From: Polychytrium aggregatum
Taxonomy: Eukaryota > Chytridiomycota > Chytridiomycetes > Polychytriales
Length of the DNA stretch: 64,000 nucleotides
Direction: 5' to 3'
Assembly (NCBI RefSeq): GCF_025602895.1
Contig: NW_026516211.1
Span: 248,001 to 312,000 of the forward strand
Below, one piece after another: positions 34,362-44,481 of this stretch. Made by a program: the position numbers and the translations under genes. The notes under the pieces were generated by a model. That model had not been told where the DNA came from. It worked only from the letters and a program-made list of their open reading frames with translations, and ran no database searches. Position 1 is the stretch's first letter. Every line of letters starts with the position of its first letter.

Positions 34362-37300
34362 ATGCTCGGAGAACATAGTGCCGACGTCCAGCCGCCTGCG
34401 TCCGAAGCAAAGCTCTACGACTATTTCCTATCCTACCGTGTGAGCACCGAGAGCCAAACGGCCAGGGACCTCAAGGAGCGCCTGGTGTCGATTGCCCTGC
34501 GGCGCAATCGCAAGACCCTGTCGGTGTTTTTTGATGTCGACTCTCTCGTCGACGGCCGTGATTGGCGAGATGGCTTCTTGAACGCCTTGCCGAAAACGTC
34601 GGTGGCCATCCTGCTCGTCAGCAAGGCCTCGATCGACATTGCCCTGCAGAAGGCCCTCAAAGGCGAGGAAGACAACGTCGAGCTCGAAATCAGGACCGCC
34701 CTGGATCGCAAGGATGCCTGCAATGACCTTTTCGTCTTGCCGCTGTGCATTGCAACCTTGGGGGATGTGGGTATCTGGTCTCCCGGGAGTGCTGGGACGG
34801 CCGGCGGCTTCCCCTCGAAGGCAGACCGATGTTCCGATGCGCATCAACTCACACTCACCCACACTCACTCACACTTACTCACACTCACTCACACTCGCTC
34901 ACACTCGCTCTTGCAGGGTGTCTACACCGACTTCAAGCCGTACACGGTGTCCTTTCCCAGCGACCCCAAGTTTGCCACGCTCAAGCAGACCATCGGCCGC
35001 ATGAACCAGATCCAGATGTTCGGCTTCCGCCCCGACCAGCCTCACAAACGCCTCTACCGGATCCTGAGTCTTATCAGTCCAGTCGACGTCGCCGCCGCTA
35101 CCGTGCAAAAGCTCAGCCTGGAGCTTGCCTCCAACCCGCGGTACATGGGCCATGTTGAACACCTCGACTCGCTCCTCAGACAGGTTACCCTGACTGGTCG
35201 TGCCGTCATCTCCGGCATGGGCGGTATGGGCAAGTCTGTCCTGGCCCGCCAGTTCCTTCAGTTCATGATGGGAACCCTCACCGTCAGCAACGACAGCGAG
35301 CTCGGCAGCTTCAAGCTCGAGACCATCGGCGTCAAGCCCCAATATAGCCACGTCTACTGGATCAACTGTTCGACCGAGTCGTCAGTCCTCGACAGCTTCG
35401 TCGACATCTTCCCCAACATCCAGCCTGACGAGGTCAAGCGCCATGCGTCCCACTTCCTCGCCGAAAGCCGAAACTACCTTCTGATTCTCGACAATGTCGA
35501 TGACATTGCGGTCGCAGATGCTGCATTCGAGTATTCAAAGTCCCACGGCTTTGGTGGCGATGTGGTTGTAACGACTCGGTTGCCGTCCCTGCCGGCGGGC
35601 CCTCTGCTAACCTCGCTGCGAGCCAGACTGCACAGTTTCCAGCAGGACCCGCTGCGTCTCGGGTCGTGGGAGAACCAGACGACGTTCGACTACATTGTCA
35701 CGACATCGCCCATGATATCCCGGAAGGTCTCCTCGGAAGGCTCCCGCGACAAACTCAAGAAGATTGTGGACCGTATCGACGGATATCCGCTGGTCATCCA
35801 GACTTTCACGGCGTTTGTCGAGTACAACGACCTTCCGATCGACGAGATCGGTGCGCAGTTTGCTGAGGCACTTGGGAGGCAGGACGACAATGGCGACGAC
35901 GAAACCCGCTCGTCGCTCAAGGTGATTGTCGATCTGTCCATGAATACTCTGCTAAAGAAAGGCGACGAGGGCACAGATGCGTGCCGGCTCTTTGGAGCGA
36001 TCAGCCTGCTGGCCCCGGATGACATTCCGTACGAACTGATCAAAGTGATCGGACAGAAGATGCAGCTTTCAACCGACGGTAAGTTGCTTGCACGATGTTG
36101 GAGAGGGGGGGGGAGAATCCGAGGAGCAAGTCGCAGACCAGGCGATTCAGGCAAGTGAGTATGTGCGTTGAAGGCACGAATGAGCTGCTGCTGAATCTTT
36201 CTCGGTGCAGTCGCCCGGCTTGTCAAGGTCTTGTCCCAAAGTGGTCTCATTCAGAGCGGTACCAACGACAGCTACAACACACATTCGCTGACGCAGAGGG
36301 TTGCCCATGAGTTTGTCGTGGCTCGCGACCAGCTCGGCGCCAAGGCCGCCGAGAGCGCCGCCAGCGAAGCGCTCCTCGAGCTCGTCAAGATTCCCTGCGA
36401 CCAAAAATCATTTGCCTTTGGCCGCCATCTCGAGTCCTTTATGAACAAAACTGTCCCCAGCCCATACACCAACGAAATCCACTCAAGCATCGAAATGCGG
36501 GTTGCAACGCTTGCCCAGGAGCGAGGGCTCATCTCCAAGTCACTTGCCATGTTCCAGAGCTGCCTTGCCAAGTCAACTGCGTTCTGGAACAGCCAAGTCA
36601 ACAAACAGAGCTCGAGCGCTCTCAGCTGGATTGGAGAGTCGCATCGCAAGCTAGCGCAATTGGACGAGGCCGAAGAGCATCTCCAGAGATCGTTTGCGAT
36701 TCTGCAGACCCTGAACATGGCATCAACCAGCATCGAGGCGGTGCGGACCCTCTACCGCATGGGCCTCACGGCCTTTGACCGTGGCCAGCTCGAGAAGGCT
36801 CTCCAGTATTACCGGCAGTCGCGCGAGATTCTCATCGATGTGCTCAAGATCAACGAGGGCACAGATGCCGCCAGGATCCTGCTCGCGATGGGATCCGTGG
36901 CCGGAAAGCAGAGCAAGTACGAACAGGCTCTTCGCCACTATCACGATGCCCTTGACATCTATGTCAAGACCTTTGGCGGCCGCGAGCACCCCCACGTTGC
37001 CTCCACCATCAGCAACATTGCCGTCGTGCTTGCCAGCCAGGGCAAGTTCGACGAGTCCATCAGACACTATGACGAAGCCATCGATATATTTGTGCGAGTT
37101 TTTGGCACCCGCGAGCACTATCTCGTTGCCCTCACCCTCAACAACATGGGCACGGCCAAGCGCAGCCAGGGTCGCCTCGAGGACGCACAGCGGTGCTACC
37201 AGGAGGCGCTTGAGATCCGGCTCAGGGTCTTTGGAACCCGCGATCATTCGTCGATTGCGGCGTCGTTCAACAATCTGGGGCTCATCGCCCGTGACCAGAA

Positions 37301-37898
37301 ACGGCTCCCGGAAGCCAACGAGTTCTATCAAAAGTCGATCGACATTTACACCAAGGTCTTTGGGACGCGGGTGCACCCTTCCATTGCCACGCTGCTCATT
37401 GGCATGGGCAACATCGCCGTCGATCAGGGCCGGTTCGAAGACGCCCTGAGCCACTACAGCGAATCCCTCGAGATATCCACCCGGATCTATGGCACACGCA
37501 ACCATCCCGAGGTTGCCTCGACGCTCAACAACGTGGCCAGTCTTGCGTATTCCAGGGGCCAGTATGACAAGGCAGCCGCGATATACGAAGAGTCTCTTGC
37601 GATTCGCCGCCAGGTGTACAGGACGGACGACCATCCAGACATTGCCCAGGCCATATACAATCTCGGGAACGTGGCCTATGCCCAGACTCGGTACCGAGAC
37701 GCTCTGGAGCACTACCAAATGGCCCTGTCGATCCGTCAGCGCGTCTACGGTGATCCGACACACCCGGAAATTCGGGACTCTGTCAACATGATCGCGCAGG
37801 TGCAGGATATTCTCATGAAGCTGCCGAACCAGCAGGGGAAAGGCTCGGGCAAATCGGCCCCCAGCTCGACCCGACTGGACCAGTGCCGCAACATGTAG
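34362..37898 (+). CDS. TIR / NB-ARC (STAND NTPase) / TPR receptor-like protein
   Basis: Exons 34362-34766, 34917-36078 and 36211-37898; phases close, 1084 residues. TIR domain at about 15-160: YDYFLSYRVS, then LSVFFDVDSLVDGRDW, AILLVSKAS and VELEIRTAL. Glu109 in the last motif lines up with the catalytic Glu of NADase TIRs such as SARM1 (HKEIVTAL). NB-ARC at about 220-520: P-loop GMGGMGKS (235-242), Walker B LLILDNVDD (323-331), sensor TTR (354-356), GYPL (424-427), then a winged-helix part with THSLTQ near residue 546. About nine 42-residue TPRs fill 655-1055; units 3-9 share a FGTR-x-HP joint, as in kinesin-light-chain TPRs. The architecture is that of NLR-type immune receptors: TPRs sense or autoinhibit, the NTPase oligomerises, the TIR acts on NAD or signals. 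The ligand is unknown. A TIR effector end is uncommon for fungal NLRs, where HET, HeLo or lipase domains prevail. Confidence 0.88.
34855..34916 (+). repeat. ACACTCACT-type repeat within the first TIR-gene intron
   Basis: A run of ACTCACAC units extends up to the acceptor (TTGCAG at 34911-34916). The 150-base intron that holds it has no in-frame stop and keeps the frame. Confidence 0.8.
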
Positions 37899-38351
37899 GA
37901 CTCGACCCTCTTTGGTATCCGTTGGGCTGTCGTGCATGTTTCACGGTCCGATGCTCAGTATTTGTTCGAACATGACCAGATCTCCTGGATTGTGCGGAGC
38001 CATTTGATTGCATACCGCTGTGCTGGCTTGCGTGTAGAATATCAACGATGCATTTGTATGCTTGATCAGCAGCATGAATATAGTCACGGCTGGTAGTTGC
38101 TCGCACTGTCTCTGTCCGCCAACAGCCATGGTAGACATGCCATTGCTTGCCATCTCCACTGCCCCTGCAGCGGGCTGCATTCGACATCCTCCCAATCACG
38201 AACGCATTGGGCGATTCGTCGAGAAAATCTCCTTGGCCTCGGAGGCGGCGAAGAAGGTTGTGTCTTTCGCCGGCTGAGGCCATATCCTCTTTGCGTCTCG
38301 CACTGCATCGCATCACAGCCTATCGCAACGCATCGCCCCCATCTCGCGAAC
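37899..38351. other. intergenic stretch
   Basis: Between two plus-strand genes; no coding evidence. It holds the TIR-gene 3' flank and the SHIPPO-gene promoter. Confidence 0.5.
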
Positions 38352-41300
38352 ATGACTGGATCTCCTGAGAACGGCCGCAAGCAGCAAGCAGCCAACAAGC
38401 GAGCATCGCCGACCGAGCGTCCTGCGAGTGCCTCCAATCCGCAACCTCAAGCTGCTGCTGTCACTCCCGCTGCTGTCACAACCGCACCCACTGTGAAATC
38501 TATCGCTGGATATGTGCCGCCATCGCCAGGATACAAGAACAGACCCAAGGAGCTCGGCGTGACCCGGCGAGGTGCAATGGGCGAGTACGTCCCTTCTTCT
38601 GGGAACACGCCGTGCTCGACTCTCGGTATGGAAGAGCATTGCTATATGCGGTCCAGTCGCTGAGCTGATGCCAGTGCTTGCTTGCGGTTGGAGAGACCCA
38701 AGATCCTGCACAGCATTTTGGCATCGACTGACTGTATTGCATCGCTTCTGGCATATGCGCTGGGCTGCAGCAAACCCCACTCCCGGTCCGCTCGACTATG
38801 ACCCCAAGCTGCCCACCGGGCTGCAATACTCCATCCTGGGCAAGCATCCGCCCCCCAAGATTGCCGCCATGAACTGTGGCCCCGGTCCTGCAAAATACAA
38901 TGTCGATCCGACCAAGATCACCTTTGACGAAGCCCCACACTGGTCGTTCCGTGCCAAGCTGAAGGACCGATCCAAGCGTACGTGCTGGTCATGATGTTTA
39001 GAGATTGAGAGCACACGCCCGCATCGATGGAGCACCTCGCCGAACACTGCTGCTTTCCGCTAACATTCTCCTCTGACTACTTACCAGCCTTGATGGACAA
39101 CCCCAGTCCCTTCGCCTACAATGACGACCATGGAACCTTTGGCAAGGACAGCCTCAAATGCACCATCTCCGGATGGTTTCCCATGTCAGGTCCGTCGGGC
39201 GGGTCTCCGCTGTGCTTCGCCCAGGGTGTATCTGACGCTGCTGCACATCCACATCCACATCCACATCCACACTCACACCGGTCCTGGGCTGGGGACGCAC
39301 CCGCAATCGTTGCTCTGTATTAGCCGAAGAGACACCAGGGCCCGACCGATACTTTCCAAAGTCCGAATTTGGGCATGCTCCCAAATACTCTTTTGGGCTT
39401 GTCGCTCGCCAAGTGGGTGAGTACCACTTGCGTCACATCACCGCCCCGATCCCATTTCGGCTGTATCGAACGGTTAAATTGGGTTGGGTTGGGTTGGGTT
39501 GGGTTGGGTACAGTTCCTGGGCAGAGTGCTTGGCATGTGTCCGATGCCTTGCTCTCGGCCTGACTCTGTCCCGACACAATGCAGACGACCCGACGCCTGG
39601 TCCCCAAGACTACAAGAGCCGGTTCAACCTCTGTCAAAGCAACGCAGCGAAATACAGTATGCGCCCAAGGGTTGGGCAGCCGGTCTTTACTGACAAGGAA
39701 GATGGTGCGTTTGATGTCGATCGGCCTCGGTCGCTGCCGCCTCTGATCTGGCACTTGGATGCACACGAGGCCAAGGAGTCGGGCCCTTGAGTGATCGCTA
39801 AACTCTTGGCTGGCATAGAATTCAGGCCTGGGTGCAACGAATACTATCCCAAGATGTCGTCATCAGCCAAAGCCACCTCTCTGAAGGGATCATACAAGGA
39901 GAGCAAAGGTTCGCGACGATGACGCCCCTGCCTTTGTGTTGGGATCCGATGGGTGCCTCGCCAAACCGACGGAGAGTCGAGAGCGAAGGCCACGTCATGT
40001 CCATGCCTGTCTCTCGACTTAAAAGGCGTGGCCGTGAGCGAATGATGCAGCTTTGGCAACGTGAGTCGCGCAGCTGGATCTGATACCGTCGACGCGAATG
40101 CGTCCATCCAGCACTCAAGACACCAGGTCCGGCCAACTACATCATGCCAAACACACTTTTTTCGGGCCCCCAGCACTCGCTGACAGGCAGAAACATTCCA
40201 TACGAAGGTATGTCTGCCAGCCGAGAGTACCATCGAGAGTACAACAATTCGTCATAGGCACGTACCAGTCCATAACCGCCCCGGCCCGGCATTTACTTCG
40301 CCCCCAGAGGAGCCAACCTATGTTCCGCCTCCCGGACCTACTGACTACAGCCCTAGCGCTGATCCGACGAGAGACTGTCCCCCAATCTACTCAATGGGCA
40401 CACGACGGCCATCACTCTCGAGTATGTACGCTGCCACCATTGTGGACGGATTTGGGCCGGAGCTGTTTACTGCTAACTGTGGATAGCATTTGCATCGGCG
40501 CCATAATGATTAGACAAAGCAATCGACTATCCGGGTCCGGGGGCTCACCAGCCGCGCGATCGTCAAGTCCGTGGAAATGATTCGCAGCGTGCCACCCTCA
40601 AGGGCCGATGGAGATCCACGATCGGTACGTGCTGTGTGTCTCGTGCCTGCAGTAGCCAGCCTCTGTCTCGGCCGAATGGGCATATGTTCTGCATCGCTGT
40701 GACGCTGATCCGTGCGAGTTATCACAGAAATCACGCCTGGTCCGGCTGACTATGATGCAGCGTGGAAGCCACCGCGATCGCTGTCTGATGCCCAGCTGGC
40801 GCGGATGGGAGCGCGCAAGTCGGTTCCAGGTATGCTTTGTGGACCGCTGCATTCTAATTTGTACCCAATCGCTCGACCAAGGGTGATGCCGGAAGAGTGT
40901 CGACTGGTGTGCACGGCCTATGCTCCTGTTGGTCATTGTATTTGCTTACCGTATCTGTCCGTCGGTTTGCCCTTGCCGTGGACCCAGAACGCATCAAAAT
41001 GGTTATCGAGGACACACCAGGGCCAGCGGACTACAATCTCAAGAGCATGAACTTTACCAAGCGTGCGGGTCCTGCATACTCTTTGTCGGCGCGCATCAAC
41101 TCGATCAAGCGTACGTTGTCCAGCGATCATGCATTCGTAGATCTGCTGACCACCGTGGCCATTGGTGAGGGGAGCACACGAAGGAATTTTGATCAACAAT
41201 TTGTAATCCAACTCTGGTCGGCTGCTTTCACAGGTGACAATGTTCCTGGACCCAATGCCTACGACGCGGGACCAAAGCGCGATGCCCCCAAGGCATCGAT

Positions 41301-41367
41301 GAAGAGCCGCATGAGTCCGTTTGTGCTCATGTACCCCACGAGCAGGGTCGATACTCTCAGGACTTAG
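38352..41367 (+). CDS. SHIPPO/ODF3-repeat (STPGR) axonemal protein
   Basis: Twelve exons: 38352-38625, 38771-38977, 39088-39189, 39324-39416, 39585-39704, 39819-39908, 40112-40207, 40308-40421, 40520-40624, 40728-40829, 40988-41110 and 41234-41367, giving 519 residues. Every intron is phase 1 and every internal exon length is a multiple of three. Most exons carry one PGP-x-x-Y repeat: TPGPLDYDPK, TPGPDRYFPK, TPGPQDYKSR, TPGPANYIMP, PPGPTDYSPS, YPGPGAHQPR, TPGPADYDAA, TPGPADYNLK and VPGPNAYDAG. Such sperm-tail PG-rich repeats occur in ODF3/CIMAP proteins, which bind inside or along axonemal microtubules. The N-terminus is disordered (Ala/Pro/Thr). Introns hold simple repeats (ACATCC near 39245, TTGGG near 39478). 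Confidence 0.88.
39478..39513. repeat. (TTGGG)n tract, about six units, in a SHIPPO-gene intron
   Basis: Uninterrupted pentanucleotide GGGTT array. It resembles G-rich telomeric repeats in base make-up but lies inside an intron between two good coding exons. Confidence 0.85.
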
Positions 41368-41561
41368 GCGTGCCTGCTGAGCTCGGAACATCGCGTTGGC
41401 AGCACCGTCGTGTGCTCCAAACAGTCTGGGCACTTTGATGCAAAAGTTCCGTTGTGTATTATGCACTTGCTGTATATCCTCAAAGTGGCAAATCTCTTGG
41501 CTATTGGCTTTGAGGTGCAGGCATGCATATGGGCTCTTTCCAGGCCGTCGCTCAATCGAAG

Positions 41562-44240
41562 CTACCATCCCATGCCACCGCCATCTGTGCCGTCGCCAAG
41601 GCCACCCAGGCGTTGGATATAGTGCTCTTCAGAAATAGTGGATGTGTAAAGGGAGCTGCACAGGCGCCAGACTCGGATGGCGCCGAGCGAGTCGCCTGTC
41701 GCCAGAAGCTGCTTGTCCTTGGTGTTGAATGCAAGCGCCGTTACCAAACTCGCCGAGGCTGCCGATGTGCTCGTGCACGAATACGACTGAACAGGCACGG
41801 ACTTGGAGTGCTGTGATGGTAATGGGTGCAGTCCAGGATCAGGGGCTGTGTGCTTTGTTCAGCACATACCGAGCGATAACTCGTCGAGTACATGGCGGGT
41901 TCGAGGGTGCTCGAGAGACCAGTGCACAGCCAGAGCAATGCATGTCCGAAAGAATCTTGTATGCATTCAGACTTACCATCAGGTCGTAGATATATAGCAT
42001 GCCGTCGCCACCGGTGCATGCCAGCACGGTCGGTCGGAACGGCGACCATTGCACGCAGTAGAGCTGGCTTGAGCAAGGCTCCATCGTCAACAGAGGCCTG
42101 GACTCGAGCACGTTGTAAAGCCTCAGCGTTGAGTCGCTCCCGCACGTCAGGAACAGATTGCGATGGAATGGAGAGCACGACAGCGCCTGGATAGGACCCA
42201 AATGTGGCGTGTAGGCAAGTTGGATGGGGTTGGAGAGCGACAGGGGCGCTTGGGCTAAGGACAGTGCGATCAGTGCCGAGGTAGACGGACGAGATGGAAA
42301 GACCGAGTATCAGCATCACGATGTACTGGTGGCAAATACGTCTCCCTGATGAATTGAGCCATGGTTACGTGGTCGCTTGGTTGCCTGGTCGCTGGCAGAC
42401 TACCAACCTCGATCCCGTTTGATAATCGACAGCTGGGTGGCGTTTGTCGTTGTGCACTTGAAGATATATCCCCCTTCGGTTCCGGCGAGATAGTTCGTGC
42501 GGCTCTCGATAGGAAACCCGATCGTCGTGCCTGCGAAACAATAGCCGATTGTAGCAGGCGGTCGAGTATGTGCCACCCAAGTGTTCATCTGCTTTCGTCC
42601 TCACCTCCTATACCCATGTCCGACTTGGAGGCCTTTGGGCGAAACTGAGCGGGTACGTTCCCGATCAACAGCTGCGACCCAGAGAGTGGGGTCTGCAGCT
42701 TGTTGCTGGGATCCCACGTCAGAATCTTTCCGTCGTTTGCAATCGTTACGAGCTAGACAACAGATCCTAAAGTGAGTGGCAACCAGGCGCAGCGACTGCC
42801 ACGGACAGACTTGCGGTTTGGATGCATCCAACTCACATTATAGTGGTCTCGCTTGGCGGTTGGGATCCAGACAATCTGCGGAACAAAAGAGAGTAGTTGG
42901 TGCTGAGTCGCATCTCAACTGGATATGGCATTCGCTTTACATCCATGGGTCAGCTTTGTACCTTCGAGATTGGCTCTTGATGGCTGAGCTCGTCCGAGTT
43001 GGAGACGGAGAAGACAGGATCCTCTTCATTGTTGGTGTGCCAGATTATGACCTCGCCTGCAGCACCCAATCCTTGTCTGGTCAGCAGGCAAAGGTGGTTT
43101 GGGCCATGTCTACTCTACTCACTCGATCTACTCTGCTCACTCGATTTGCTCTGCTCGTCCGGCATACTTGCCTGCAAAGGTACCGCCTGCGAGGATATAT
43201 GGAATTGTGGGATGGAAGGCGAGGCATATGACGCAGCTCTGGAGAGGCAGAATGACCACATCAATATCAATGCCATTGGCGATTGTCACTGGCGAGAGCC
43301 TTGGCTGAGAGGCATTCGGTGACATCTGAGCATTTGGTGGCATCTGGGCATCTGGGCATCTGGGCATCTGGGCAAGCATGCTCTGGCCTCACTCACCGAC
43401 GTATCTGCCATGAAGTTTGGCATGCTCGGATCCAGCTCGCGGCGCGCAATATTCCAGGCCGACACCGAGCCCCGATGAGTGCACCAGGACTCGTGGTCAT
43501 AGCGGCCGTATGAGGCGGCCACGACGGATCCGGTCTTGTTCCAGGACAACTCGGTGCACACAACATCGGGATCCTTCCTCGGGTTTGTGAGCGTGTGAGC
43601 CACCGATGTGGCCGAGATGCGCTCTTCCCATTCGACCGAGTATCCTGTCGGCAAGTGAATGACCGAAACAGAGCGAGGTCAGCCATCGAGTCGTATCGGC
43701 CATTGGGCCATATCGCCCATGACACATGTTCATGCATCGACGTTGCAAAGCATATTCTGCGACCGCTGGCTCGGCCATCATCCGAAAGCGATCTGGCTGG
43801 GACGACGCGACTCACCATCGAATGCTGAGGAGCGGATATTCTGCAGCAACTGGGCCGACACCAGCGACTCGGCCCTCGTCAGGAACCCAACGAGCCCCTG
43901 GTAGTCGTAGCTCTTGAGCAGCTGGAAACCCTGCTCCGTCGCCTTGTCCGTTTGCGTCTATATCCAGCCGAGCCGCGATAACATCCGCCGGTCGAGAGGC
44001 CAGGGACGGCTCTGTTAGCTGACTACCAGCGATCGGACCCAAGCTCTCTCGGTCTCACCATACCTCTTCGTCGCGCTGCATCAGGGTCTGGCTATCTTGC
44101 TCCTTGTAGGTGATCGGATCGGTTTGGCTGGACGACTGGGCCACCACCCGCTCCTGCTTCCAGAACGAGGGGAGATCGATGCTTGTGCCCATGAGCACAT
44201 CATCCGAGAAGGATGCATCGGCAGGTTGGCCAGAGAGCAT
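41562..44240 (-). CDS. DYNC2I2: cytoplasmic dynein-2 intermediate chain 2 (WDR34)
   Basis: Ten exons on the minus strand: 44064-44240, 43816-43957, 43397-43644, 43172-43238, 42962-43056, 42837-42875, 42614-42752, 42408-42530, 41977-42254 and 41562-41810. Phases close, 518 residues (human 536). The N-terminus has TQTD-type motifs for light-chain binding. The beta-propeller follows, with SWNKTGSVVAASYGRYDHESW, VICLAFHPTIPYILAGG, NDGKILTWDP, YLAGTEGGYIFKC, LSCSPFHRNLFLTCGSD and a last blade LLATGDSLGAIRVW. These match human WDR34 blade by blade from memory. The protein works in retrograde intraflagellar transport, so the organism builds flagella by IFT. One intron uses a GC donor (GCAAGT at 43166-43171) and one exon is only 39 bases. 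Confidence 0.93.
43320..43376. repeat. CATCTGGG tandem repeat in a DYNC2I2 intron
   Basis: Four to five copies of a unit of about 9-10 bases (GCATCTGG and GGCATCTGG variants) directly before the exon ending at 43397 on the minus strand. Confidence 0.75.
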
Positions 44241-44481
44241 GGCGTCGGGAGGTCTTCAGAGGATTTTGGGACTTTTGAGGGGAAAGCCGAGGCAGCGCCG
44301 CTGGCAAGTCCAAAGCGTCGACTGCAATTCTCGGGCCGAGTGCGTTGCTTGGTGCTGGCCGGCAAGGCCATCTGCACCATGAATGGCGCGCATTCCGCCA
44401 AAAGCCGCTTGAGTTGCGGTTCTGTCTGCATCTCGCCCAAGCCGACCAGCAACCCCAGATCCCGGCAGTGTCCCATCGCCC
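44241..44481. promoter_or_regulatory. divergent promoter between DYNC2I2 and MYSM1-like gene
   Basis: The two start codons lie 241 bases apart on opposite strands, so the interval must drive both. Frames through it are shadows of low complexity. No TATA box was seen. Confidence 0.55.
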
